From Euwallacea fornicatus (lineage: Eukaryota > Arthropoda > Insecta > Coleoptera > Curculionidae), in the NCBI RefSeq assembly GCF_040115645.1, contig NC_089541.1, positions 7,750,001 through 7,814,000 on the forward strand: a DNA stretch of 64,000 nucleotides, in the 5' to 3' direction. Made by a program: the position numbers and the translations under genes. Every line of letters begins with the position of its first letter. Position 1 is the first letter of the stretch. Below are positions 12,301-25,900 of this stretch, in pieces. Below the pieces are notes generated by a model. It ran no database searches and was not told the DNA's origin. It saw only the letters and a program-made list of their open reading frames with translations.

Positions 12301-15300
12301 TAAAATTCAAAACCTTAAATAAATATTAGAGATTCAGATTAGAGAATCGGTTTGCTGGTTTCATAGTGGCTGAGAAATTAGCATGATGTTGAATCGCGCA
12401 ATTCTGTCTATTTATACAACCGAAATATGGTTCTCCGGAGATCTGATCCCATTATTGATAATCTTAATTATTTTTACCCCAAAACGTTGTTTTCGAAGTT
12501 ACCAAATCAGGTTTAACAAATTCAATTATTCGCTGTTTGATCTTGGTCTCAAAAATCTGCTCGTGACGCAAATTTAATTTAATAGACGAGGCAAGGAATT
12601 TGCTATACTGTAAATCTAAAAAAAAACTGCTTGCAAATCATAAAAAACTTCCAATAAAAATATTCGACGATCTTTATCCTTTCACATCATAAAAGTCATC
12701 ACGATTTTGCTTTTTTTAGGAAGAGATTTTGTTAAAATAACGACACCAACTAGGTTTTACGTGAATTTACTACGTTGATTTGAAAATGATTGAGGGTATG
12801 CATTTGAAAATTGCTTAATATGAGTTTGATGGACGTTTTTCTTACCTAAAATCGATCAAGTGGAGGTTTATTCAAGGCATATCAGGCGCGGACTTACCTA
12901 TAAAAAAAAGAAAAAATACGTTAGCTATTAGTTATAATCGGACGGGGCCGAAATAAGGACTGTTCACGTTGAAAACTGAACATGTTTGCATTAAAATTTT
13001 TTGTCGAATTCTCAATAGGTTAATTCGACACGAATTCAACGTGTATTTTTCAGAAACTTGAGTGCGAATAATTGTCACACCCGAGTCGTCTGATTGCCTA
13101 GTCTCAATAGCAATCACCTCGCATCGAGTTGAATTAAAATGATGTTTGATGATTTTGTCTTCGTGATTCGTTCTGAATGTAAAGTCTGGTAGTCCAAGAA
13201 AAATATTTAGTAAATTCAAAGATCTCATAGGATCCAAGATTCAAAGATTTCACGAATTTTATATTTAACCTTTTTGAGGAATAAAAGGGCCGCTTATAAA
13301 TGATCCTGCATTCAAATAGTTGTAGAGAGCGCCTCTATACTGAGCGGAGAATTTCTGTGCCTGAAATCATCTTGGATGCCCCGGTATATTTAAAGATTAT
13401 CATTTAATACGTGTGTGTCTTTCAAAGCGTTTAAGCGATTTTTTTCAAACAATTTTACAAAATTCTCTCAAATAAATTCACAATTTGGATTGTTTCCAAA
13501 TGGATTTCGATACTCGAGAAAAGAGTGAGACTACGAAACCTTATCCAATCATCGAATTTTCGATGTGAAGAATAAAGCTCGTTGGAAGTTAGTTCTTACA
13601 CTCTTCCCGATCAGAGGTGACCCTCCTAAATCTCTGAATTGAGTGTCAGCGCATAGGGAGGGTTTCGGATATCACGGCTAATGTTATGATAGGTAACGTA
13701 TTCCAATTTCTCGATGTTATCGACTCAAATCACATTTTCGTAAATGTTTGCCCACGATATAATATCCTTTAACCGCATATAGAGTTAATGAGGCAAATAA
13801 ACAACATATTTTCAGTTTTCCCTAATAATAAATTATTTTGCTCATTACTCCGTTCACCGTTCTATTATTTGCAACCGTAATAATATAGTTGTATTACACA
13901 AATATTAATACAATTAATTCAATCCGTCTCCATTGCAAAGGAGTATTTGCTTATTCCGTTTATTTGCCAGAGTCCTCTGTACAATCCAATTACGAGCAAA
14001 TCGTGTTTTATATTTAGTTATTTAACGTTGTTATACCAATCAATATTACAAGTTCTCGTCCTAAATAGAGTAGACAGATTGAGTGTAATTATTAGACTTG
14101 GTGCTCTCTTGCCTAATTAATTAAATTTGCGCTCTAACTCGACAGAATCAGATTTAGATGTATTTAAGAAAGACAGCCAATTTAACAGAATTTATAGCGT
14201 TGAGGATGACGCGAAATTTACTGCGCACTAATTATTATTAAACCGAACAGGCAGGCGAGGCTTTTTCTTAAAGTTTCCCACAGCCCTGGAAAACTTGAAT
14301 AGCGTATTGTTTATCAAACACAAAATCAGAAAACTTTACAACCTGCCGCAAGTGGGAGTGCCCACGTTTGGGAGCTTCACATATAAGTTTTTGTCTTTCT
14401 GGGAACGTCGATGATATCGATATCAGTAATTTCCCAAGGGTAAAGGCCGAGTAAGTAACTCTCCGAACTGATAATTAATGCAGGATGTTTTATGTTTTAT
14501 AATTTTCTTATGTTGCCTTCGAGATATTCCATTTTATGATGTTGGAGTCGCGAACAAAATTATATTTACGAGAAAAAAACGCTTATTCCAGAAAAAAATT
14601 CGGAGTTTCAACGAGAAATATGTATATTATTATCGTCTCCGGATTGAAATTCTTTATGAAAAACAAACGTTTCAGCTCAATTTATACACATAGAGCGAAG
14701 CAGATGCAGATTGCTCAGACTTAAATAGCAATGGATGCAGCTTAGTTGCATTGCTGTTGTACACGAAATTTCCCAAGAAAATTGAAAATATAAATCTTTC
14801 AAAAGATTACAGGATACAGGCGCTGTGTAATGGGTAATTTTAAATATTTCGGATATATTGCTGGATTTTGGTACCGTGTCAGGGAATATATTTGAATTCG
14901 ATGTCTCTGGGTATTGATGTCTCTTACGACTCATACATTCATGAACTTAATTCAGTAAAAAGATAAGAAAGCAATTGAAAAAAATATTTATTTATTTTCT
15001 GCGAGAAATGGTTTAAATTTGTAATTTTTAGCGAAGAAAGCACAATAAATATGAACCAAGATATAAAATTTCGTGACAAACGAAAAGCCTTACAATTAAA
15101 TGTAAACGGGCATATTAAAGCTAATTAAAAAGAAACAATGAAAAAGTCGTGTTAGTTTATAATTATCTATTTATTACTACAACTTAGGAAAAAGCAAGAA
15201 AATAACAGATTTAAGGAAATCAAAAAATGTCATGTACACTGCAGAACTAAAATTGCTATCCTTGACATTATGGTGAATAAAGATTGTAATCAAATAAACA

Positions 15301-17550
15301 ATAATCAATCTAAAATAATGTTAAATTTCTACACTTGGGCCTATTTTAGAAGGCAAATTCCTTCGGCTTATGTAATTAATCATTACACACGGCAATTTCG
15401 CAATGTACCTATATAGACTATAGCAAAAATTCGTTATACCACACAAATTTTTAGACAAAGTTAATTTTCTGCAATATTTGAAGGCATGAAATGATTTCCT
15501 TGCAAGTAATTTCTTTTACAATATAATTTCGTGCCTAATATCAAACATATGAATATCAGCCTTTGTATTGACGATCATCGAACCAACTAATTTGACTTCA
15601 TCTATTCAATCTCCCCAACCTATACTTACCTCATGGAAAAAAAACATGCATAAACTAAACAAACTATACAATGGTCGAAAACAATACAATTATTAACTTA
15701 ATTTATTACATACCTACCTTATGAATAGAATTACACTACACTAACCTTGAGGTTTACCTAGACAAGTATATTGAATCACAGATATCACTCAAGCAGGAAT
15801 CGACTAACTTTACAAACAACGAGCCATCATTAGAGGAAACACCGGAGATTTTCGCCTTTGTAACACGAGCTGCTTAACATCACAACAAACACTGAAACTA
15901 AATCACTAATTAATCATTTGATGGTTTCTTTATCAGTAAGTTCAGCGCCAGTCTGATAAATTAATTCCACGATATCGACAATAGCAGGAAACAAATTACG
16001 GAACTTTGGTGCATGACGTGCTTTTTGCATGGAGAGAGATACAAGACAAGTCGACTCGCAGAAATTGCTTGTGAATGTGTTTATCGATTTAAATTTATAT
16101 GGGAATGCGATAATAATCGTCGTATATTTACTATTATTAGAAATTGATCATTTAATTGTCTTTAATCATTAGAAGTAGTATAACAGCCTGAATGTGATAG
16201 GGCAAACTACGCTATCGTCAGGTCCCTCAATCGTCCATAGAGCTTGAATTCTCAAACTCAACAACAAATCCATTTCATCACAAACCGGATCAAAATTTGT
16301 TTATATTTAAACTTTTTATTTTATTTTTGGATTTGCCATTAAATTTTGTGTTTTTATAACTCTTTTATCTGGTTTCCTTAAAGGTGCACTTTAAATTCTA
16401 CCATTTTATAAATTACTGTTTTGTTTCCAGCAACATTTTCTTGTATTGCTTTAACGCGGCATTCCAAACTAACAAAAATATTTGATAATACAGTTTTTCC
16501 CCCTCAATAAGAAGCTGCTGCCGCTGTTAATAAGGTGCTTTTACGATCCAGGTTTTAACAAGAAACTTCTCTTAGTCTTTCTTAAAATATATAGAGGGAA
16601 GGCGTGTCAGGGAAATAGAGCTGGATAATAAACCTCGTAAGCAGAGAAGAGTTAGAATTTACTAGTTAAATTAGGCACTTGCGACAAAGAGCTGCGAATT
16701 TGGAAAAACTGCAAAAAAAGTGAATCCAGTTTATAACAAAAGCAGTAATTTAACCAAAAGAGCGCTTCACCTAAAATAGTTCCCCAACTCCTTTATAATT
16801 TAAAGCAGTTAAACTTTCCCACTTTCGTATAGATGTTATTGATTAGGATTCTCGTGAACTCCCTTATAGAAGTCCTTGTTAAACGAATGGCAGTGGCAAA
16901 GAAAAAAGCTTTTTATTATGGTCAATCCCTTTGGTCCTAAAAATGGTAAATCACCTTTGAGAGTTCACGAAATCTTTTGTTCTAGCACAGAATCCTTTGG
17001 CCCCGTTCTGCAGCTCTACAAATATCCGCTTTAGTACCTACTTTTATCACAAAAGTATTAAAACTGCAGCGTCTTATGTAGCTACTGCACGATCAGAATT
17101 ATTCGAAAATACCAAAATTTACAATTAAAATTAAACTGCTCAATTATGATCAACTAAAACATCTTATCTTCGACATTATTTTTGTTCCAAGCTATTTTAA
17201 AACTATTTTTGAGATCCTAGTTGATACTCATCTCGCAAGAAGTGAAGAAACACAATACACAATGGAAATTGGAAATGGCGTTCCTGCTTAAGATCCAGTT
17301 TCATCCTTTCCTCTCCTAATACAGGTTGAAAGGAATATTTACAGAAAGGACCGATTCCAGGGTGATATGGTTTCTTTGGTGCCATAAAACCGTGACCCCT
17401 CGTGGAGTTCTTTTATTACACAACTTCTTTAACAAGAAATTCCCCCCGTTTTGGGACTCACTCTGAGAATATGTACTGAGAAAGCACTTGGGGAGGATGT
17501 GTTCAAATTCTTTGTTCAGCAAGTTATTACTGGATGATGTATTATAGGGC
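6341..17550. other. Eleven kilobases of non-coding DNA
   Basis: I found no gene, RNA gene or clear transposon in this stretch. The longest frame (129 codons from 11039) begins at a plausible ATG but has no domain and no splice partners. Dispersed motifs such as GCGCCACCTAC near 9210 recall mariner interiors but lack partner ends. It may be intergenic DNA or an intron of a gene lying outside the window. Confidence 0.4.
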
Positions 17551-17552
17551 CT

Positions 17553-17560
17553 TAATAAAA

Positions 17561-17591
<31 letters not shown>

Positions 17592-17592
17592 T
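17553..17592. repeat. Poly(A) run followed by (TA)n
   Basis: A run of more than 20 A residues follows AATAA and passes directly into about 13 bp of TA repeats. This could be the tail of an old plus-strand retroposed sequence or a simple repeat. I recognise no retroposon body upstream. Confidence 0.75.
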
Positions 17593-18717
17593 TGTGTACG
17601 CCTTTGGCTTTGTGCTTCGCGTTTAATATTTGTCTTTGTTTTACAAGGGAGCGACGTTTTAGATATTTAAGTTTTCAGGTTCATGGATTTTGTTAAAGAA
17701 ATTCTGTGACTTACACTTAGAAATAGGGAATGCAAATTCGTTAGATTAAATCAGAAAAATACATATTTTTAGTATAGGGGTAATCTGCATATTGCTTTTC
17801 CATAATGCAATTTCTGCGCAGGGACCTACTTACATATATATTGTAATATCACGAAATTGAAACAACTTACATTGTGACAATTTCCACTTTCATTTGTTGG
17901 ATGTTATTCATAATGCAAGAAAATTAGCGTTAAATCCGCAAGACGAATCAAACGTTCAAGTAAAACCTGGAAAATAGTATTAGGCAATTCGGATATGTGT
18001 ATCTACTTATTATATAAAAAATATATAGATACACACACACTACGCCGCGCGTGTCCGCAGACATACGCATACGCACGTCGTGTGACAATAAACCAATAAA
18101 TACATAGTTGTTGCACAGAAAACTTAAATATACAAGTTACGTTTACCGTGGTGTGATGCATTAAGATTACCCCTCCGTTTACCATTTACGGAAGAGCATA
18201 AGCTGTGTATGTTGACGTCATAAGTAAGCGTTAAAGTAACTCTCCCAGTTCAGGTTAGTTCAGGTTATGCGCAGATAAATTTGTGAAACGCAAGTTAAAA
18301 AGCGTCTGGAAAAAGCTGAGAGAAACCATTTTGACATATATAAACGGTTATTCCTACGAATAGCAATTTATCTGCTGCCATTTAATTTTTCTACATTTAT
18401 GTTCATCCGCAAAAAAAAAACTTCAAAAACTACTATATACAATGGGCTCCTAATTGGTCTTCTATGTGTTGCAATGTTGGAAAACTATCATAGCTACCAA
18501 GCCGGTTAAATGGAAAAGTTTCTAGACAGTTATACTAGTAATTTAATGACGAAAACGGAGCGGTTTTCTTCGAATACTGTACAACACAAAGAAAAGTGAT
18601 AAATACAAAAGTTGTGTGGTACTTTGTTATCTTAAAACTAGAGCATTCCCGAATATACGGCGAGTGTCTAAAAAATCGTGACTCTCCCTTACCAACCGTA
18701 TTAATTTAAATATTGGA
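17593..18717. other. Non-coding; includes a CpG-bearing patch and a TGACGTCA site
   Basis: No coding sequence is recognised. Around 18025-18080 there is a CA-rich stretch and then an unusually CpG-rich stretch for this neighbourhood (GCCGCGCG, then several ACGCA). A perfect TGACGTCA, the CREB/ATF-type core, lies at 18213-18220. Confidence 0.4.
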
Positions 18718-18779
18718 TCTCTCTCTCTCTCTCTCTCTCTCTTTCTATTTCTCTTTCTGTCTCTCTCTCTCTGTCTCTG
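18718..18779. repeat. (TC)n microsatellite
   Basis: About 60 bp of CT dinucleotides with a few TTTC and TGTC interruptions. On the minus strand it reads as an Arg/Glu repeat, which explains the artificial RERERE frame seen there. Confidence 0.92.
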
Positions 18780-21331
18780 GTTAACTAACTGTGACATGAC
18801 AATAAATTTTGAAATATATATATGCAGAATTTGCCTTGTTTTTTCTAAATATTCTATCATTTTAGGGGTGCCTTGTACATTCAAGCTCAATTTGCTCAAC
18901 ATTAAAATTTAATGTTCTGAGCCATCTTGTATGAAGTAACAATCTCTTCTGCTTCAACACCTTCAACCAAATATAAAATAATGAGGTAATTAAATATTAC
19001 AGTCAACACGCTTCAAATTGGTTAAAGCCGATTCAAGGGTATGGTATTAAAACCAATTTTTGAACATAGTTACCTGAAACAACTGACCGTCTGCCTATGG
19101 ATCTCATAGTGAAGTTGTTGACAGATGCGTTCCAAAATTAATTCGATAAATTATGATAAATTTATAAAACAATCTAATTTTTTTATTTCGATATTTGTAT
19201 TGTTCTGTTAAATAGTACTTCAGTTTACAGGCTCGAGACTATTGATTCCTTATATTCTCAGGTCATTCACTGTTTGATGGTATGACTAGTGACATATTAT
19301 TCTAGGTATATAATCTACTGCCAACCTTGAGAATCTCTCTAATTTCTGACCTTTTCGCCCGCCTAACTATCGGTTTGGTTCGAACAACTATGAACAACCA
19401 ATTTTATGGTTAAGCACATTTGCTCACAGCTTTACTATCTGTGTTTCTTGCCCAAATGCACACCTTCCTTTCTTTTCGTATTCTTAGTAACTCCCCCATC
19501 TTTCAGTCCATTGCCATTGTTCCCATTATGTTGCGGTTTCTGATTCAACTTCAAGCCTCTTCGTTATTCCTGGATCCCATCAAGCTTAGATAACTCTCAA
19601 ACCACCTATCACTTACCAGTAATCTTCAACTAACAAACTTTGCTATCCGATTTATACGGTGGCTTATTCCTTTATTTATTTACTTACTTCACATTCGCGG
19701 ATAATGCGAATTAATGAATGCGAATTTTGATAAATCACTTTAGCATAAATGCTGGAAGGTCTCTATAATATCAACCAATTTAGACTTTGTACTCTTGAGG
19801 TTGATTGCTGGTGCTTTGCAACGCATTTCAATGTATATTTGAGTATACCGTAACTCAAACAACCCGCATGCCACATATATTGATCACTTTAATCTATAAT
19901 TCTTTTAGATTATTTAATCAAACAATAATGGTATTGAAGTTGAATTGTGATGCCTATAGGTGTTAATCAATAACACGTCGAACGAAATTTTCACATTACG
20001 AGAAAGTTAATTGAATCAATTTGCAATATTACCTTTTTACTTCATAGCCAATTGGAGAACCTATCAATTGAACACCATAAATGCATGAAATCAGCGTTGT
20101 ATTAATATTTAGTTAGCATATAAATATGAAGATTTATAAATGGTATTTAGTAGGTTATGTACCTAAAGCCGCAGCATGAAGCAAACTCTTTCAATTATCA
20201 AGGGCATAACCTCAAAGGCTACATTGCACCTTCCATGTATCATTACTGCAAAATGATAGTCACAAATTAAGATTTACGAACGTTGGTGTATCGATTACCC
20301 GGCTAAGAACTGGGTTAAATTAAAATAAATAGCTTCGGCCTAGAGCTAAATCGAAGTCCACTGTACAACGCTGAAAATACCTTTAGTGGAGATTATTATC
20401 TTGGTGCTATAAGGGTTAGAAGGTTGGGTGTACATTGAAAGTTCATGCGGTTGATAATGAAATGATTATTAGCAATACATACATGGTTTTTAGTGATGAA
20501 CTTCTGGTATTTCTCAATAAGGAAAAATTTCTAGCTTAACACGTAAATTGGGGCCCCTTACCTGTCAGAATTGGTCGGAAAACTCTCCGTCAGGATTTTA
20601 AACTCCAGCCACCCTATGAGAAACACGTTAGCCAACTTATTGGCACGAAACAACCGACAACGTGAATATCCAAATGCCTACTGCGCATATTCTGAATTTT
20701 CTGCCACGATATAGACGAGATCGGCGAAAATCCTGGAAAGCAGGGGTCGATTGCCGACGGTTCCTCGATGTCTGGAGCACACTGGCAACGTCATCTCTCG
20801 TTTGAATCCCAAAACGTTCCTAATGTTTCCCATCGATTCCAGAGTTCGTAATTTGACTTTTCCCTGATAAATGATCCATAAATTATCTCGTTTCCCCGTT
20901 TTCCGCTTTCCTTTAGGCATGCGACGACGGAACGCTTTTATACGATTCCTCGATAGTTTTGGGTCACACAGTGAGGCGTTAAGCGAACTGGAAGTTTATG
21001 GGGACTCGCTTAATGCAAACTACGCTTTGTGCCTACTTTTGGGTGAAATTTATGTTAAGCTTTTTTTCTTGCATATAATATAAGGGCTTCGGAGGCGTAA
21101 TGGTTGTCGATAGTGGTGAGTTTAAGCGTGGTCTTGCCATAAAATTTCCGAAGGGTAAACAAAGGTGACAGCTGAAGTTTGAGATGATTCAGTGGTCGAA
21201 AGCAATCCAGGGAGCTAAATTTTAAATCGGTTTCAAAAGATCGTTACTGAGCAGTGTCAATTGATAGCTCCCCTTCTCTATTTCTCTATATTAACCATTT
21301 AGGTGCTTTGAGAATCGTATATCGGTAAGTA
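18780..21331. other. Non-coding, with a GC-richer island near 20,560-21,120
   Basis: Mostly AT-rich sequence with nothing recognised. From about 20,560 to 21,120 the base composition is visibly richer in G and C, with many CpG steps. Short frames exist on both strands there (minus 20678-20920, plus 20871-21083), but neither has a domain I can name. Confidence 0.35.
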
Positions 21332-21661
21332 CCGGGTGTCCCGTTAAGAGAGAACGCCCGGCTGTGTTTCTAAAACTGTTGGAGGTGAAGCTTTGAAATG
21401 AAAAATGTTATAACAAAAATGATCAAGATAAAATGTTGGATATACTTTGTCAATACCTAATTCCATCGTCAGGTGGCGTATTTCGTAGGGTAAACGAAAA
21501 TATGTCAAATAGCTGAAAGAAAGCAATGAAAACGTGTACTGAAAATGTCACAGTTTTATTCATGGGATGTTTCTGCATAATTTTTGTATGAGAATTTTTA
21601 AAAATATTTGCAATTTTTTCGCAAAGGGCGCTGCCAATATCTTCTTTTAACGGGACATCCT
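21332..21661. mobile_element. Small inverted-repeat element (MITE candidate)
   Basis: The left end reads GGGTGTCCCGTTAAGAG just after a TA. The right end, read on the minus strand, is GGATGTCCCGTTAAAAG. That gives inverted tips of about 17 bp around about 330 bp with no coding capacity. The interior does not fold back further. There is no clear TA after the right end, so the exact boundary and duplication are uncertain. Confidence 0.55.
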
Positions 21662-22009
21662 CTGCATTCCTTCCTATTCTTACACCTTCATCACCTATAC
21701 AACAGCGGATTACACTTCAAAGTATCGAGTAATTTTAAATCTTAGGGATGACTATTCATTTTGGCAATATACATGTCTAAAAGGCCTGCTTTAAATGTGT
21801 ACATAATTCCATGAATATTTTTAGTACTCGTACTTTTCATGTTTTTCTCAAACTTTATGTTTTTTCCTCTCATGCAACGAAACTATGTTCTCGTCCAGAG
21901 TCTTTCGTTACTCTTTCTTCTTTCATCCTCATTTTATTTACCTAATGTTCTTTATGCTAATCAGCAAATTCTTCTTTTTATCCTTTGTTACTGGCACAAC
22001 TTTTATATA

Positions 22010-22915
22010 CAGGGTGTTCTTTAATGATGTGCGTATATTTTAAAGTAGGATTCTACATAAAAAATACTGATAGTTTATCCTATAAACTGTTCTAAAAATA
22101 CTGCGTTGCGAAAATACAGGGCTGCAGAGTTTTAGGAAAAAAAACGAAATTTAATGAAAATTTCCAAAATCACTTAAAATATTTCAATGAAATTTAGTAT
22201 GCAAAGACAATTTATAAAGCGGCATGAATTGCAATAAAAATATACGTTTCAAAGTAAACTTATTCAAAACTATTTTAATGGGATAAATAAAACAATAAAA
22301 AATTTAGCACATTATGGGTTAACATGGTAATGAAATATGAATTACAACTTACTCCAATATTTTTAAAGAAAAAGAAAATACGCCGCATATTTTTATTAAA
22401 ATAAAAATAATTAAAAAAGAAAATTTGTTGTTATTATTGTTATTAAGATCTATTCATTCAGTTTTACCTTGTACTAGTGCAATCTAGTGTTTTATTACTT
22501 CATTAAAGCATGCATATTAAGTAAAAGGAGTCACTTTCGACACTTGTTGTAAAAATAGTTTTTTCTGTTTCTTGTTAGTTGTAATTCACATTTGATTACG
22601 ATGTCAACCCATAATGTATTAAATTTTCTTCTGTTTTATTCGTATTAAAATAACTTTCAATGAGTTTCCATGGAAACGCATATTCTTAGTGCAATTAATG
22701 CCCATTTATAAACCGTCTTTACATACCAACCTTCATTGAAATATCTCAAGCGGTTTCAAAAATATTCATTAAGTTATTTTCTTTTTGTAAAAATTTGTAG
22801 CCCTGTATATTTATAACGAAACATTTCTGGAACATAATTTATATTACAAACTATCATTACCTTTTCATGTAGAATCCCACAATAAAATATCCCCACATCA
22901 TTAAAGAATATCCTG
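22010..22915. mobile_element. Non-coding element with inverted arms of about 340 bp
   Basis: The element sits between TA (22008-22009) and TA (22916-22917). The left tip is CAGGGTGTTCTTTAATGATG; the right tip read inward is CAGGATATTCTTTAATGATG. The inverted match runs nearly unbroken for about 340 bp (left to about 22350, right from about 22575). It includes shared blocks GGATTCTACAT, TACAGGGCT, ATATTTCAATGAA and ACATTATGGGTT. Only about 220 bp of unpaired centre is left. There is no transposase remnant in any frame. It probably depends on a mariner-type transposase supplied elsewhere. Confidence 0.85.
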
Positions 22916-22917
22916 TA

Positions 22918-25900
22918 TAAAGATTTGTCATGCCCGTTTATGTCTCTTTCTCCCCATTAATTTCGCACTCAGATGCTGATAATCATTCCCCCTTCGAAGT
23001 TAAATAATGTTCTTTTTCTTCATGTCCTTCTTATCCTTTTCTAAAGTAAAATGCTTTCCTTTTCAGTTCCATGTCACGTTATTTTATATGCACAAAATGA
23101 ACGAAGTTTTAACATGTTTTTAGATTTTTTTCTGTTTGTCGGATCTGCTTTATGTGACATTTTTACAATTTAAAGCAACAATTATTTAGAATACTAAGCT
23201 TCTCACAAAATCTACAAATTTTGCACATTTTTAGTGAGATATACAAGAAACGTAAGTGCCTATTACACATCTCCCCATTGTTAAATATATATGTAAATCT
23301 AACTTCTAATTGTTGTGTCCGTAAGGTTTAAGGCCGTGGTCTTACTTAAAAAGTAATTAATAGAGGAACTGTCCATAAACAATGACGTTTCTCATTATTG
23401 AGCCGTTGATAATAAAATGTTTCCAACAATAAACGCGCCTTCACGGTCGGAATCGCAAACATGATATATGGATGGGTTTTCTTCGGGGGAACAAAACATC
23501 TTCAAGAATTTCATTTGTTAATTCCTGCCTATTAAATTTTTATCAAAAAACCGACTACAACCTTCGAATATTAAATACGAATAAACCAATAATCATTTTT
23601 TTTAATATCCATACTTCTATCAGATTCCTTTTCAACTGCAGTTCTTACATTTCAGCATATAATTCGTAATACCCAAGAGAATTTCTCGTCTGGACGAGAG
23701 AGGACTACAAAACTATTGCCCTTAGTTTACCCAAAAAGAACGATTCGATTTCGAAATTCCGTAGACCGTTAAATTGCTCTAAACAGAAATCCAGCAATGT
23801 CTTTGACGATTTATTTAGTGGGCGTCCAACTGGATTGGATTTGATAAAAAGTGTTGAGTTATTTCAGCTCTTTTTGGGAACATGAAGTGAACTGTTTCTC
23901 TTAATCAATGACTCACCCCAACTACACCACAAATCCTCGTTAAATCGAGGAAGTTAACTACTACACATAATAATTAAATTAATCGACACCGTAGGGTAGG
24001 AAGTGGACAATAGGTATGGTTCTGATTGAATAAGACCGACGATCCAACCATTTACACAGGGTCAAGCATCAATTAAGCTTAAAACAATATTAAATTGTCG
24101 GCATAGATATTTTGCCTCTGAGGATGGCTAAAATAATCATGTGCAAATTTAAACTTATTTAAGGCATACAAGTTTTTATAAAAGAAATTTTTAGAGAGGG
24201 GCACGCAACACTATGAGCCCTTAGCACTTTCGTCTGAATTTAGCTGGATAGGTATGTTCGTGAGATCTTTACAGTCACAAAATATCTGGATACATGTCCC
24301 TAGTCCACGTACTATAGAAACCACACTCGTATTGAATAATAAAGAATTAATTATTGAAAACATTACTCTTCACTTCTCTCTCAAAATGTGGGTCACGGAG
24401 AAAACCAGCATTTCTGTACATAATTACACATTATATTATTCATATTTTATACCTATGCCGAATCACCTTAATAATAATTATTAACTTATCGTAAATAGCG
24501 TCATTATTAAAGCAAGTTGAAAATTATACTCATTAGGTAAATTATCCTCAGATTAGATGGTACAAGAAAGCTTGGTTGTACATTCTTCGCATGATGAGCT
24601 TACCACTGCCTAAGAAGTGGAATAAGGATTTTTTTCTTTAATGAAAATGTAATTCTCCAATAATAAATATGTCTGTCGCACATGGCAAATTCATTTACTG
24701 CCAGCCATACAATTAAACCAATCTGTTTGTTGTTAAAACACTTTCGCTCAAATTGATTTATTTAAATGGCTACTTACCTATTTATGCAAATTTCTTTTAT
24801 ATTAGGGAAAAGTCGAGAACAAGAGGAATTAGCATTTAAATGGACTCAGTTTGAAACTGCTTCTGTATAGCTGAAAAGCTATGGATGGTTTGAATATATC
24901 CTTAATTCGATATTTTAAGTTGTGACGATGGTAATTTTCATTTATAACCATCGCGCTTAAGCTGAGTGAAAAATTTTAATGAAGAAGGTAAATTTGTTGT
25001 ACGAAAAAAAGGCTAAAAAGCCCTTTTTCACTCTCCAAGCGAAGACTTGCACAACGTGAGAATTGCAGATCAAACAAATTAAGATGACTTGAAAGTCAAT
25101 ACGAAGCAATGGGCAAGGGAAGTAATAAATTTCCTTTTGGAAAGTAATGAAAAGAAGCAACAAGCAGTGAAGTGCATGCGCAAGAAAATAGTGTTATTGC
25201 AAAAATGTTTCAAGAACAGGCACAAACTCTTTGATATGCCACGTGTTTTTTCAGAAATTATTTCAAAATTCATTTGATCACGTAACATAGGGGAAGTCGG
25301 GGTAAAAACATCTGGGCTAGAAAAATTGAGAGAAAACTAAGAAGAGCAAAAGAATAGAAGAATAGGAACAGAACGTCGATAAGAGAAGCGTATAAGAAGA
25401 TAATAAGGGAAATTTATAAAGACCGCTCGGGACCTAAAGTGACCCAAAACAAAGAGAAGAAAAGCTTGCTAAAGAAGTTGGAGACATTAAGTAGAAAAAG
25501 ATGACACTAACTAATTCCAATAAGTTTTCCTATTTTGAAGACGGCGATATAGTTTTCCTCGAAACGTTAACAGGGCTTTTCTACCAAGCCCTGTGTGAAA
25601 TGTAAATGCTACTCTCAATTACTTTAACTCAAAACAGTGTGCAATTCCCTCGCTCCAACAATCCCCAACCAAAATAATCAAAAAAGACGCACTTTTTTAT
25701 TCTTCGGTAAATTTATTCTGCAATAAATTTGCCAATAAAAAACTCTATACGATTCCCCGCCTGTTTGCTCACTAAAAACTACTGCACCTTTTAACACTTC
25801 ATTATTTATTCAAGTTATTTTTTAAACGATCATTAGATTACGTAGCGGCATCCTAAATGTTACATTAAAAATCCGTTATTCAATAATTATTATTTAAATA

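Noticed and set aside
18627..18902. Arg/Glu-repeat minus-strand frame
   Set aside because: It is produced by the (TC)n microsatellite.
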